Assembly (NCBI GenBank): GCA_021927905.1
Contig: BLLK01000056.1
Span: 124,001-188,000, forward strand
Length of the DNA: 64,000 nucleotides
Direction of reading: 5' to 3'
Source of the DNA: Chaetoceros tenuissimus
Lineage: Eukaryota > Bacillariophyta > Thalassiosirophyceae > Chaetocerotales > Chaetocerotaceae
Within the stretch, counting starts at the first letter, position 1. Each line of letters begins with the position of its first letter. Shown here in pieces: positions 50,416 to 60,954 of the stretch. The notes beneath the pieces were generated by a model. That model saw only the letters and a list, made by a program, of their open reading frames with translations, was not told the DNA's origin and ran no database searches. The position numbers and the translations under genes are program-made.

Positions 50416-51274
50416 TGTGAATGTAGTCCAAATTTTAGTTAAGTCTTACTCAACATCATGTAACATGACTTTACTAAAAGCATTGTTTGAAAAGGGATTG
50501 TTGAAGAAGCAAGATATTTCCAATTATAACTTACTTTATTATTCATGCTGTGGCGAAAGCTCCGAGTCGACTTTTCAGTACTTGGTTGACTTGAATCCTG
50601 AAGCTCTACTTTCTGCATCTTCCTTAGGTTCTCGTAGCAGGTCCAGGTCTTATAGAATGTCACTCTTTCACGCATTGATAGATTCTGATTCAAAATCTAG
50701 TGATCTCAGTGTTAATGAAAGTTTTAAGCGATGCTTGAAATATTCGTTCAAGCATTACCCTGACCTTCTTTTCGAAACGAGACTTGGGTCCACAGCTCTA
50801 ACAAGAGCTCAAGATCAATTTGAGGAAGCAGAGCTGATTAGTATGCTACGCAGTGTTTTTAAAGAAGAAGCTGGAATTCCTTTTCTTCATGAGGTAATCG
50901 TTCATCAACCAACTGATTATAACAAATTCCTTGCCTGGTTCCCTTGGATGAATCGCCTACGTGACAAAGATGGCCGCACTGTTACACAAAAGATATTGAC
51001 ATCCGCAAAAGCTCTCAGAGTACACCCAATGGTATGGGTAAACCTCAGCACAGATCAATTGGAAGAGAAGGATCCTGCAACTACTCTAAGACCCTTTGCA
51101 GCCATTGCTGCTGGAAAGGATAGCGACTTGAACCTCTCCTATCAGATCCTGAGACAGCACCCATCTGTTATCGATGTTATTCAAGAGGAACGTGATAAGA
51201 TGTATCGAGAAATAGTGATGAACAAAAGAAAAGGAAAGAAGCGTAAACACGATGGTCAAATTGTTGAAGGATAA

Positions 51275-51611
51275 GACCTCATGGCGATGTTCGTTATAGT
51301 AGACAGAAGCATTATTCTTTTATTGAGGCATGTGACCCTCATATGAGGTAAAATGAAATTTTTAGGCATAAGTAAACTGATAAAAAGTATTACTTCTTTC
51401 AAAATCATTGGATTCGAGTTCTCTTACAAGACTTGACGCCGACTTTTGAAGGTCCAATCCCATCTTTGGAAAGAGGAGTATTCCTTTCAAAACGTGATGT
51501 CTCGCGCCACGATACAACAGAACAAAAAGGAATAGCTCGATCCAACGCAACTGCTAAAGCAAAAAGCAATCATATCTCGTCAATATCTTGTAACATAAAG
51601 GAAATAGAAAT
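51275..51611. other. Spacer of the ankyrin-like array
   Basis: 337 bp between array genes 6 and 7. GGTCCAATCCCATCTTTGG near 51451 resembles the AGTCCCATCTTT motif upstream of other members. Confidence 0.4.
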
Positions 51612-52883
51612 ATGTCAATTTTCAAAGTTGCTGAAAAGCACGAGAATCTAATTTGTAGAATAAAGGAGACCATTGCTCCTCTACAAGAGAAGAAACTATG
51701 GAATGACGAAGCATTCTTCAAAGCTGTTGAGCATTTTCTAACAAATAGTAGAATTAACGAAAAAAAGATTTTCAAAATCGTTGCTGATGCACTTTTCAAT
51801 TTGAAGGTATCACAACCGAAGATTGAACATGTAAAAAAACTTGTAGAGGCATTTCCTGAAGCACTGAAACGTAAAGATAACGATAATCGCCTACCAATTG
51901 AACAGCTAACGTTTTACGCCAAGGAAGAGAAAGGCAGTGGCACCAAATATATTTCTACACTAGCTCTAGAAGGATTAAAACATAATGTCGGTGGAGAAAA
52001 TATGCGTGGTGGACTATTGTGTGTATCTTATGGGGGAAACACTTTGCAACGTTTATCAAAATACTGTTACTCTGAGCTTGAAGATTATTTACAAGCACTC
52101 AAAGACCTCCGTCGTCACAAGCTTCTTCTGAAAAAGGATATTGTTGAATTGAATTTACTTTACCACTCATGTATTGGAGAATTCTCTCTCGATCGATTTC
52201 AGTTTTACATAGGATTTGAAAAGGAAGCACTTATCAAAACTACAGTCAATGGGATTCCCTTGATGCATGCTGTTATCAAACACAAGCAAAAAAAGAACGA
52301 CGGCACACAATCTAACAAAGAAAGTTTTAAGCGTTACTTGAAGTATTCATTAGGACACTATAAGCACTTGCTTTTCCTTAAAGACGACAAAGATCAAACT
52401 GCTCTTGACCAAGCCATCAAGAAATTTGGAGAGAGAGAAACCATGACTATTCTCAAAGAGGTTCTCACCACAGATAAACCTTTTCCGATCCTCCATCAAG
52501 TAATTGTCCATCAGCCAAAATATTATAATCTTTTCCTTCAATGGGTCCCATCCATGTTTCATCTACGTGATGAAAACGGACGTACACCAACTCAGGTCAT
52601 GCTTGCCATGAACAGAAAGTTCCTTTACGATAATCCCTCACATTGGATCCACCAAACTGCAGATCAGCTCGAAGAGAAAGACCCCAAGACTACTCTTAGA
52701 CCATTCGCATCTGTAGCATACGGAATATTGGGAGATCTAGATCTATCGTATCAGATTCTTCTTAAGCATCCATCTGTTATCGATGTGATTTTGGAGGAAA
52801 GAGAGGAAGTAGTAGATGAAAACAATGACAAAAAGAGAAATGCTGAGGACGCTCTTGGTCTAGACAAAAAGAAAAAGAAATAG
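51612..52883 (+). CDS. Ankyrin-like array protein 7
   Basis: 423 residues, starting MSIFKVAEKHENLICRIKET, close to genes 3 and 4. Blocks: VVADALFNLK appears as IVADALFNLKVSQPKIEHVK; LVEAFPEALKRKDNDNRLPI; LALEGLKHNVGGENMRGGLL; LRRHKLLLKKDIVELNLLYH; LLFLKDDKDQTALDQAIKKF; ILHQVIVHQPKYYNLFLQWV; LRDENGRTPTQVMLAMN; DQLEEKDPKTTLRPFASVAY; LSYQILLKHPSVIDVILEER; and a terminal KKKKK. Intact and last in the array. Function unknown; a nuclear protein-binding role is an inference from repeats and basic tail. Confidence 0.8.
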   Translation: MSIFKVAEKHENLICRIKETIAPLQEKKLWNDEAFFKAVEHFLTNSRINEKKIFKIVADALFNLKVSQPKIEHVKKLVEAFPEALKRKDNDNRLPIEQLTFYAKEEKGSGTKYISTLALEGLKHNVGGENMRGGLLCVSYGGNTLQRLSKYCYSELEDYLQALKDLRRHKLLLKKDIVELNLLYHSCIGEFSLDRFQFYIGFEKEALIKTTVNGIPLMHAVIKHKQKKNDGTQSNKESFKRYLKYSLGHYKHLLFLKDDKDQTALDQAIKKFGERETMTILKEVLTTDKPFPILHQVIVHQPKYYNLFLQWVPSMFHLRDENGRTPTQVMLAMNRKFLYDNPSHWIHQTADQLEEKDPKTTLRPFASVAYGILGDLDLSYQILLKHPSVIDVILEEREEVVDENNDKKRNAEDALGLDKKKKK

Positions 52884-53221
52884 AGAACACTAATGGTACT
52901 GCATGAAACACTACTCCATCATGATATAAAGATTCTGTTGTCCCAACAATAACTATATCAATAGAAAGAAGAGAATCACCAATGGAGATTAAACCGTGTT
53001 TTTAAAAGATGATTTGATATTCATACATCATCTATGACAATTATCTCTTTATCATCAACTAGCTTATAAAGTAGGAGATAATCATAATAAAGATTCTGAT
53101 ATAAGCAACCTTTATTTGCAATCGTGACTCTGCTACTGCAAATGTTTTGTGCATATATCCTATGAGATCTTGATAATTTTGCCTCAAGCTCCATTTTCTA
53201 CCTCCTTCTTCTATCTCGAAC
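52884..53221. other. Convergent intergenic region
   Basis: 338 bp between array gene 7 and the plastid-type membrane protein gene. AT-rich; nothing recognised. Confidence 0.45.
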
Positions 53222-54035
53222 TCAATCCTTCTTTTCAGGAAGAGCAGGATCCATATTCAAATCTTTACCAAACACTACAGCCTTCACCCAATGACTCAAG
53301 ATACTAATACTACCCCAACTAAGCCCAACAATCACACCCGCATCAACAATATTCCTCCAAGGATATGGCAACTTTTTAACAGCCGCAACAATCACCGCTA
53401 CACCCGTACTCACAGACCAACTCACAATTTTACGCTTTTTAGTAGCATGAAACAATCCCATGGCATAAAATGGTGCAAATAATAAATGATGAATAGGAGA
53501 ATTAATAGATAGAGTCTGTGCTCTACTCACTACCAACGGTGAGAATTTTAATTGAAACCCTTTGTATCCTTCGACATATGCGAACCAAATACACATTCCA
53601 ATATAAGCTCTAAAAAGAGATAGTTTAGTATTCACTTTATTGACAAAGAGATAGATACAGTAACTACTATAATACTTACGCCAATTGAAATGTCGACAAG
53701 GGAGCTGCAACACCATGAAACGGCTCCAAAGCAATTGGTACTATCCTCTTGATACTCTTTGCCAAAATCATAACGACACCACCAGCTGCCCAGAAGGAAA
53801 TGACAGGAGAAGATTTAGCAGAAGCTTCACCATTGATCGATGCTGCTTGTAAAGAACCTCCTCGTAAATCATTGGAAAGAGACTTTTTGTTAAAAGATAC
53901 AGAAGAAGGAGGGGGTTTGACAAGTGAGGAATGTATCAGAAGATTTGACTTTTTCAAAGGCTGAAGTGAGAAGCCGCATGTGAGAGTTGCTGCTGTACTC
54001 AATAAAGCGAGAGAAAGACCAGATTTGAGATGCAT
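53222..54035 (-). CDS. Plastid-type multi-pass membrane protein, unknown function
   Basis: Two exons: 54035-53680 and 53609-53222, with a 70-nt intron (GTAAGT ... TTTTTAG, phase 2) joining FQLA to AYIGMCIWF; 247 residues. The N-terminus (MHLKSGLSLALLSTAATLTC) followed by GFSLQPLKK is a signal peptide with F just after the presumed cleavage site and a Ser/Lys-rich transit region, as in diatom plastid precursors. At least four hydrophobic segments follow (SFWAAGGVVMILA; YIGMCIWFAYV; LLFAPFYAMGLF; VSTGVAVIVAAV). Likely a plastid-envelope or thylakoid membrane protein. I do not recognise the family. Confidence 0.72.
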
Positions 54036-54324
54036 GACTTTGACTTATAGTTGAATTGAATAAAGAATGAAATAGTAATGCAATGAAAGAAAGAACTCCT
54101 TTTTGTATGTTGTGATCCGATGACAATCAGTGGATATGAACAAAAGATATCCTTGACAAATAGAAACGAAGGAGAAGGGGTAAAGGAGAGATTCTCGAGA
54201 TCAGGGTTCGCATCGCATCACCATTCATTTTTTATGAGAACACAAAAAGACAAAAGAATGAAAGGAAGCGCTTGACTTTTTCGTTCATTAGTTGTTGTAC
54301 ATCTCAGTAGATACAACCAGGATT
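54036..54324. promoter_or_regulatory. Divergent promoter region
   Basis: 289 bp between the plastid-type protein (minus) and MMAA (plus) starts. No defined element beyond AT-rich stretches. Confidence 0.35.
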
Positions 54325-55503
54325 ATGATATCAACTCTTCACAATAGCATCTGTACTTTAAGATGGCGAAATGCAACTCGTATTTATAGACGAGTCCTCT
54401 CATCTTCCTCCACCTCTACTATCGAAATGACTGCCAACACGAAAACACTAGCAGAAGCAATTCTAGCACCTTTAGAATCTACTCCATCGTCAACATCTAC
54501 TACTGATACCAAACAAATCACTAAAGCTATGATGAAACAACGGCAAGCATTATCGAAAGCTATAACATTGATTGAAAGTCATTCCATCAAACATATGCAA
54601 CAGGGGGACTTATTACTTAATCATGTCATTCAACATCAAGATGCATCTAGAAAAGCATTTCGTGTTGGTATAGCCGGTGCACCAGGAGCTGGAAAATCTT
54701 CTTTAATTGAATCATTGGGGAAATATATCCTGAATGAATACGATTTAGAACTAAAAATGGCAGTGGTTTGTATTGACCCATCGAGTAGTCAAACGGGTGG
54801 ATCGATATTGGGAGATAAAACTCGTATGATGGAATTATCACATCATCCACGAGCGTTTGTAAGACCATCGCCGTCAAAAGGTGTTTTAGGTGGTCTTTCT
54901 TCTTATAGCAATGATGTTGTGAGTTTATGTGAAGCAGCAGGGTATGATTTCATCATTGTGGAAACAGTTGGACTTGGACAGTCGGAAGTGGATATCAGTC
55001 AAGTAGTGGATATGACTATCCTTGTGGTCAGTCCTGCCGGTGGTGATGGACTCCAAGGTGTGAAAAAAGGGATTCTTGAAGTGGCTGATATTATTCTGGT
55101 AAACAAAGCCGATGGACATTTGTTGCAAGCTGCTAAAATGACAAAGAATGAATATAAAGGTGCTACTTGTTACTTTCGATCAAGAATGGATGAATGGCCA
55201 GTTCCACCGGTATTACTCGCAAGTGCGGAAACTGGGGATGGATTGAAGGAATTGTGGCAAGAAATTTCAAAATACAAATCTATTGTACTGAAAAATGGCT
55301 TTTTCCAGAAGAAAAGAACATCACAGTCTCGGTATTGGATGTGGAGTCATATGCAAGAATTGTTGACAAGGAAGATTCACTCAGATGAAAAGATACGAGA
55401 AACTGCTACTGACTTGGAAAAGGCTTTAGAAGAAGGGGCTCTTGCTCCCCGAGCTGCAGCAACTGACCTGTTCAATTTGATCTCTCGATCGTTCAAACAA
55501 TAA
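54325..55503 (+). CDS. MMAA: Methylmalonic aciduria type A-like GTPase (MeaB/ArgK family)
   Basis: 392 residues from the ATG at 54325. The N-terminal stretch MISTLHNSICTLRWRNATRI, rich in Arg and Ser and lacking acids, fits a mitochondrial presequence. G-domain motifs are GIAGAPGAGKSSLIES (Walker A, ~112-127), VVCIDPSSSQTGGSILGDKTRM (~148-170), FIIVETVGLGQSEVD (~210-225, G3) and ILVNKADG (~255, NKxD). Helices C-terminal to the G domain (RYWMWSHMQELL) match the MMAA dimerisation arm. MMAA is the chaperone that loads adenosylcobalamin onto, and protects, methylmalonyl-CoA mutase; diatoms use cobalamin for this enzyme and for methionine synthase. Confidence 0.93.
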   Translation: MISTLHNSICTLRWRNATRIYRRVLSSSSTSTIEMTANTKTLAEAILAPLESTPSSTSTTDTKQITKAMMKQRQALSKAITLIESHSIKHMQQGDLLLNHVIQHQDASRKAFRVGIAGAPGAGKSSLIESLGKYILNEYDLELKMAVVCIDPSSSQTGGSILGDKTRMMELSHHPRAFVRPSPSKGVLGGLSSYSNDVVSLCEAAGYDFIIVETVGLGQSEVDISQVVDMTILVVSPAGGDGLQGVKKGILEVADIILVNKADGHLLQAAKMTKNEYKGATCYFRSRMDEWPVPPVLLASAETGDGLKELWQEISKYKSIVLKNGFFQKKRTSQSRYWMWSHMQELLTRKIHSDEKIRETATDLEKALEEGALAPRAAATDLFNLISRSFKQ

Positions 55504-55762
55504 TTGCAACATGAAAAGCTTTTTTCAAAACGGTTAATACTAGCTGTTTCTTCTGGCTGGTCTTTCAACTTTATTTGTTCTGCTGCTTGCTATAGTTCCT
55601 TCATTATTAGAAAGAGGAGAATGAGCTTCCAGTATGGAGACCATGGAGTTATGATGACAGACGAATCAGATCTTTGTAGCAGTCTAGGAACTATTCAGCC
55701 AGTAAATGTATGTGAATTGCTACTTAAGCTTGTCCTTAGTGTCATACAATTAATTATCTTTA

Positions 55763-57205
55763 CTATGATATAATACATCCGTCATCTTTCTTCTTTGCTT
55801 GTCTAGCTCCTCCTCTAGAACCTTGTTGTCTTTGCTGCTGCTGTCGAATATGTTGCTGATGTAATCTCTCTTGTTCCATCTGTTGCTCCCTTCTTGCCCT
55901 TTCCTGTGTAGCTTCTTGTTCATATTGATTCTGCAGTCGCATCGCTACAAGTCTATCCTCCTCTTCTCTTGCATGTTGCATCAGGTCCTCACTAGTTTCT
56001 TGTTGCAATGTACTATTATGTTCAGCATTATAAGCTTGCAAAGATGCTTCTGTCGCAGCTGCAATCAATTTCCCTTCTTGCGCATCAATATCATTCTCAT
56101 TCTTACTCAACTGCAGTGCCAATTGATAATCTCGTTCTGCAGCAGATGATTGTGCAAGCAACTGTTCTGGACTAAGTGATGGACCAGTCGCAGTCATTTG
56201 ACTCAAAGGAGGCGACTTTACAAATTCAGCATTAAAATATTCCGTATCACCCGATATATCATCCAATTTTTCCCAAACTACTTCAGACACATTGGCATAT
56301 CCCAAATCAGTGACTAAAAGAAAGAGACTATCGTCATGTTTGGTAATGGTACAAAAGTGATTGTTACGAAAGAATACGTAGAATTTGTTGGGTTGAATGT
56401 GATTGTGAAGTTCGATAAGACCGGTATGTGTCAATTGCGTAGATGTATGCAATAGAAACTCTTCTACAATGTGTCCATTTTGAAATAGCTTTGTTTGCGT
56501 GTCTAGTTCCTGTTGGAGCTTTGATAGTTCCTCTCCTACATCAGAAGACGAAGAAGGAGTATTCTCAGCTTCATCTTTGTTGCTAGATTCCTCCTCGCCA
56601 ATGTTGACATTGGCCATGGCTTCATTCAAACCATCTTTTTCAAGAGACTCAGTAGTCTGTGCAATTTCATCAAGAACCGTCAACACAGCCTCTAGTTCCT
56701 TGACTTTTGCTTCCAAGTCAGCAATCTTGACATTCGCATCTTTGCCTTGAATAATCATTTCCACAAGCTCATTGTAACTTTTCCCTTGAATAGCATTTGC
56801 ATTCAAAGTATCTTGAACATCGACCAGCCATCCATGTACAAGCTCAACGCCCATCAAGTCAAACGCTGAAAGACCAGAATTATATTCGACAGCATTGACA
56901 CCTCCTGTAAATTTCGGATTGACGTCCATTCCAAATTGGAGGGAAGGGAATAGTTGCATGAGTTCATCCATGTGATGCTGTGATCCTTCATTTTCAGTTT
57001 TAGAAAAACAATGTTCAGCTAATAAATTAATGACTTGATCGATGGACGCGACGTTGGAGCGGATGACTGCGGGTGGAAATTCAATTTGTGATTGAAGGAT
57101 GAGAGCGTTTGCAGCTGCTAGAAGGGGACATGGACCATTTTCATTCTGAAGAAGGATATGTTTTTCTTGGTTGAGATATTTGATGCTTTTGAGTGAATGA
57201 GCCAT
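55763..57205 (-). CDS. MINDY-type deubiquitinase (FAM63 family)
   Basis: 480 residues. The MINDY catalytic core is seen as ILLQNENGPCPLLAAANAL (catalytic Cys with the preceding Gln/Asn oxyanion part), GGVNAVEYNSGLSAFDL, ELVHGWLVD, GLIELHNHI, and KFYVFFRNNHFCTITKHDD with the catalytic His. Between them sits a charged insertion (~150-250). The C-terminal part has a ubiquitin-interacting-like helix RDYQLALQLSKNE and a Gln/Arg-rich coiled coil. It ends CIIS, fitting a CAAX prenylation box, so membrane attachment is possible. MINDY enzymes cleave K48-linked polyubiquitin chains. Catalytic residues are intact. Confidence 0.9.
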   Translation of the reverse strand: MAHSLKSIKYLNQEKHILLQNENGPCPLLAAANALILQSQIEFPPAVIRSNVASIDQVINLLAEHCFSKTENEGSQHHMDELMQLFPSLQFGMDVNPKFTGGVNAVEYNSGLSAFDLMGVELVHGWLVDVQDTLNANAIQGKSYNELVEMIIQGKDANVKIADLEAKVKELEAVLTVLDEIAQTTESLEKDGLNEAMANVNIGEEESSNKDEAENTPSSSSDVGEELSKLQQELDTQTKLFQNGHIVEEFLLHTSTQLTHTGLIELHNHIQPNKFYVFFRNNHFCTITKHDDSLFLLVTDLGYANVSEVVWEKLDDISGDTEYFNAEFVKSPPLSQMTATGPSLSPEQLLAQSSAAERDYQLALQLSKNENDIDAQEGKLIAAATEASLQAYNAEHNSTLQQETSEDLMQHAREEEDRLVAMRLQNQYEQEATQERARREQQMEQERLHQQHIRQQQQRQQGSRGGARQAKKKDDGCIIS

Positions 57206-58651
57206 GGTGTGTTAAGTTGGGCTTGGGCCTTTTAATGATTTCTTTATGGTATGTTGAGATGGATACGGTATGTTTGAATCCAGGAATAGGAATGATTTGA
57301 TCAATAAGAAGGAATATATCGATATTTTGTTGTATGATTTGATCAACAATAAGCAATAAGTAAGTAAATGCCACAGCATGACAGATCACAAGATGTGTGT
57401 GTGTTTGTGTTCTGAAAAATGTTCTGAGTGATCGTTGGCTCCTTCATGTGGCTACATATCTAGCTATTTGGTGTTTTGTCCCGTCATTGGGTTGAATATG
57501 TAGAGGAGTCTTCTCTGGGACTACGTTTCTCCACGATACTGATGAAAGAAAGCAAATATTCATACTTAGCTATCAATGAAATATCTGATCATTCTTCTAT
57601 CATGATTGACTGCACTATCATTATTATTTTGATAAAAATATGATGGAATACTAGTAATCAAAACATTTCGATGAAAAAATTGAACCAAATAAACATTCAC
57701 ATCCACTATTTCATTATAAATAAATATTTAGATTCATACTTTTATATCTACTATGCCAAATGATGCAGCAGCTTAGAGATCAAATAAATTGGTCGGGTAA
57801 TAGCATGCATCATTTTTCGAAAGAATTTAAAGATTCGAATGATTCTCTACATTGGCAAGAGTAACTTTCGCATTCGAAACCTAATCGAAGTAGTTTGTCG
57901 ATCTATGTAGGAGGAGCTACATACCAAGACACTACTAGGCTACATAGTGGCTGATTTCAAACACTTTCAACTCTTCTTTCATACAAACACTGATATGTCT
58001 CTTCACGTTCGCTTACATAGTAACCACAATGATGTTTGTATCGTATGATCCTTCTCCATTCGACAGGGAAGGGTGAGAAGGCTTTTCACAAGGGTAAACA
58101 TAAAAACATCCTTTTGAATGTTGATTCTCATTAGAAAACAAGCAAATGTTTCACATTTTGTTGGCTTGAGCTTCTCTTTTGAAGTATTCTAACGAAAAGG
58201 AGAGAACTGCCGAACCATTGGAAAGAAAAATAGCAGAAAATAGCTCGAGAACAGCGTAAATCTTATCATGATGAGAAGTCTGCTTGTTTTCATGGAAATC
58301 ATAGCTTAAAGAAACCAATAATGCAATCAATCTAAAAATATATTGATAACAATTCAATTTCCATATTGATTTTAATAAGTAGAAGCATGAATTTCTTAGA
58401 ACCAAGCTAGTACAGAAAAGAATAAATTTTCAAATTTTCACTTCTCGGAGAAATAGTCGTGTCAAAGAATATCCGGTTGTCGCATGTCGTACGTGGATGG
58501 CTTCTCAACGTGAGATGTTGATTGGCTTCTTAGAACATGATTGCAATGTTCTCTACTTCGTCTGCTCTCTTGCTGCCGGTCTCTCATCATAAGTGCTTGT
58601 GTTAAAGATCTAATACGAAAAAGATACCTAACAGTATACTAATCATTCAAA
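57206..58651. other. Gene-poor intergenic region
   Basis: About 1.45 kb without a supported gene. The left end is the MINDY promoter. A short open frame at 58151-58405 (minus) has no gene-like features. No repeats noted. Confidence 0.5.
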
Positions 58652-59302
58652 ATGATCAAAACAATTGAGCACTACTCCAAGGTACATGGTGTAAACCTAG
58701 AGGACCTCATGCAAGACAAGGTGCTTTCCAACAAAAGCTGCTTCTGGTCTTTACTGCAATCACAGACAGATAGATTCAATCACTACTATTACGATCAAGA
58801 ACACAAGAGTAGAAGAGCTATGAAGAAGCTTGCTAAAGCATCTACACACGAAGTACACGGAAGTGAAATACGAGCTGATTTGATATGGTTACTCGACTTT
58901 GTAGAGTACAACACACACCTCTTTTCTATAGCAGTTCGCAAATTCGATTCCTATCATAGCCTCGATACGTTTGATGATGAAAAGGATTACTTTGAAGAAA
59001 CGTATCCGTTCGTGGATGGTCACAGGTTGCAAAAGCTTCTAGATGCTTTGGACATTTATGAATTTGAAGATTGGCAAAAGAATGAATCTAATTCAAGAAA
59101 GGAGGAACCACATACAACAAGATCTAAAAAAAGACGATGTAGTGTTACAAAGGAGTTGGTTGCAATCAAAAGGCAAAACAGTCGTTGCTCAAAAGATGTC
59201 GTAGAAAAGGAAAGAAGGAATTTGCTAAAATTTTTCAAAACGATTAAGACATCATGGCGTGATGGACGAAGGAATAAGATCGGTACACGATCTAAAGATT
59301 AG
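58652..59302 (+). CDS. Small SPX-like family protein, copy 1 (intact)
   Basis: 216 residues, single exon. The motifs shared with copies 2 and 3 are VHGVNLEDLMQDKVLSNKSC, FWSLLQSQTDRFNHYYYDQE, and then DLIWLLDFVEYNTHLFSIAV followed by RKFDSYHSLDTF and YPFVDG. The order resembles an SPX domain: FF..LD.EL.K...FY..KE early, then LN...F.KI.KKFDK. SPX domains bind inositol pyrophosphates and act in phosphate sensing. Resemblance is weak: the canonical N-terminal MKFGK helix is absent and KKFDK is RKFDS. The C-terminus is basic (KKRR, KRQNSR), perhaps for nuclear entry or anionic ligand binding. Unknown function otherwise. Confidence 0.55.
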   Translation: MIKTIEHYSKVHGVNLEDLMQDKVLSNKSCFWSLLQSQTDRFNHYYYDQEHKSRRAMKKLAKASTHEVHGSEIRADLIWLLDFVEYNTHLFSIAVRKFDSYHSLDTFDDEKDYFEETYPFVDGHRLQKLLDALDIYEFEDWQKNESNSRKEEPHTTRSKKRRCSVTKELVAIKRQNSRCSKDVVEKERRNLLKFFKTIKTSWRDGRRNKIGTRSKD

Positions 59303-60197
59303 CCCAAATAAAACCTTTAGTTTTTGCATTAATTTGTAAGTATGAATTAAATCCCTATACATTGATTCTTTAGTGTAGTAACATAGCAGATATTCATTTT
59401 ACGTATAATATTTTTTGTTTGTAAATTCTATATCGCAAAAGAAAGAAAGGAAATGTTGAGCGAGATGAAGGTAAAGAACAAAAGTAGTCAATAGAAAAGG
59501 ATGCATTATAAATAAAAGCTTATGTAACGAGGAGTTTCTTGCTGCTTTATTGCAAACCAGCTGCTGAATGGCTGTTGAAATTTACCTCTTATATCTTTCC
59601 AGTTAAGATTCTTCAAACTAGCATGCTACTGACAGCAAATCGACTAATTTAATTAAATATCTCTTTATATCGATATTCGATATAACTTGTTCGAAAGCTC
59701 CTTTCAAAGCAGGTCTCTTACTTATCTAAAATGTTTAATTGCATGACATGAGATCATTGTTAAGGGATTCGTTTTCTTTATTTTCTATCTTCGGAGGTTT
59801 TCATATCATGAAAGTGTAAGAATAGTTCGTAACATTCGAAACACGGAAAAATAAAAGTGTAACGAATTTTTGTACTACGCTCCATGTTACGTCATATTCA
59901 AAAAGGACACGTCATTTCACAAATGTCAGGTTTTGGCAATAGAGCATTCCGTAAAATCACTAGACCTATGCGAACCAAGGAAAAAAGAAAACATTGACAT
60001 ACTGACATTGTATGAGTTACGAAGCTGAGAAAATACACATAGCTTTCACTGAGATTGCGGGAATCAAGGAATAGAGGAATGCAGCAACCGAGAAGGGCAA
60101 GAAGGCACAACTGCCTAAGTCGTCATCGGTATATGAAACAGTAAAAGAGTAACAAAGTAACATACGTAAACGAAGAGAGAAGTTCAGTGCAAATACC
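59303..60197. other. Intergenic region between SPX-like copies 1 and 2
   Basis: About 895 bp, AT-rich. No gene recognised. The last part would be the promoter of copy 2. Confidence 0.5.
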
Positions 60198-60772
60198 ATG
60201 AGCAAGAAGTTAGAAGACTATTCCGAAAATCATGGCATCAAGATAAACAGTTTTTTTGAAGAAAAGGTGCTATCGAACGAAAATTGCTTTTTGAGTGGTT
60301 TGTTACAATCCCATACAGATAGTAGACTGCATCATTTTTACAGCAGAGAAGAAAAACGCATATTAAAGACTGTACGCCAATTGGAGAAAACGTATATTAT
60401 ATCAATCAATCCTCTCTCAATAATTTACGAAATGATACCTTATGGCTACAAACATTTGTAGCACACAATTGCAAGCTCTTTGCTGCAGCCGTCAAAAAGT
60501 TTGACTCGTATCATAATGTCAATACATTAAAGGAAGAAATGAGATATTTTATGGAATCATATCCCTTTGTGGACGAGACAACAAGATTGCATATGATTAT
60601 TAGCGTCATTGACTCTTCGCAATCGAAATCTTTAGCTCCACCAACAAAATATCGTAGACATAGCAGTAGTGGTCTTCGTAAAAGCGGAACGAAAGCTAGC
60701 CTAATGCAAAACGACATTATTAAAGAAAACTACGATCATTCATCACTGTTGAAAGTATTTTGGATGAGATAA
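60198..60772 (+). pseudogene. SPX-like family protein, copy 2, frameshifted
   Basis: It starts MSKKLEDYSENHGIKINSFF, then EEKVLSNENCFLSGLLQSHT and HHFYSREEKRI, matching copy 1. At about 60399-60413 the reading frame breaks: the first frame runs to a stop at 60461 while the family sequence continues in another frame as LRNDTLWLQTFVAHNCKLF, AAVKKFDSYHNVNTLKEEM, and MESYPFVDETT, ending at 60772. The shift equals a 1-nt loss (or 2-nt gain) near the repeated ATCAATCAATCC. It could also be a sequence error. An intron here is possible but I see no good splice pair. Confidence 0.6.
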
Positions 60773-60954
60773 TGGCGAAAAGGGTAGGAGCAGAATGTAT
60801 CATCAAAGATTCATAACCAAACCCCCAGATGATGATGTCCCGCAAGCAAACAAGGTAAAGAGAAGAAAAAGTATACTAATGTATATAACGAAAGGATTAA
60901 AGACAATAGTTGCGTACTTTACATGAACGCTATTGTATATTAAATCTTTTATTT

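Larger units (their letters stand above)
46978..51274 (+). pseudogene. Ankyrin-like array gene 6, split by an insertion
   Basis: The 5' part (46978-about 47457) codes for the usual start: IEKHILPLEKNKLWKDAMFF, VVADALFRLHESRPEVKVVE, LVQAFPDSLKIKN, GAKEDVVERGGLF. The homology stops at about LLHLYR. The 3' part resumes at about 50416 with VQILVKSYSTSCN, then LLKALFEKGLLKKQDISNYN, LLYYSCCGES, FLHEVIVHQPTDYNKFLAWF, LRDKDGRTVTQKIL, DQLEEKDPATTLRPFAAIAA, LSYQILRQHPSVIDVIQEER, and a GKKRKH tail. Together they make one family member interrupted by about 2.96 kb. The two parts are in different frames, so removing the insert with one repeat copy leaves a one-base shift. The 3' fragment keeps an intact frame from 50393 (ATG), so a shortened protein cannot be excluded. 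Confidence 0.75.

Noticed and set aside
41674-52883. Possible CRISPR-like or regulated operon structure because of regular spacing
   Set aside because: The regularity comes from tandem duplicated eukaryotic genes; there are no short regular repeats with unique spacers.
58151-58405. 84-codon minus-strand frame
   Set aside because: Contains no family motif and lies in AT-rich intergenic DNA.
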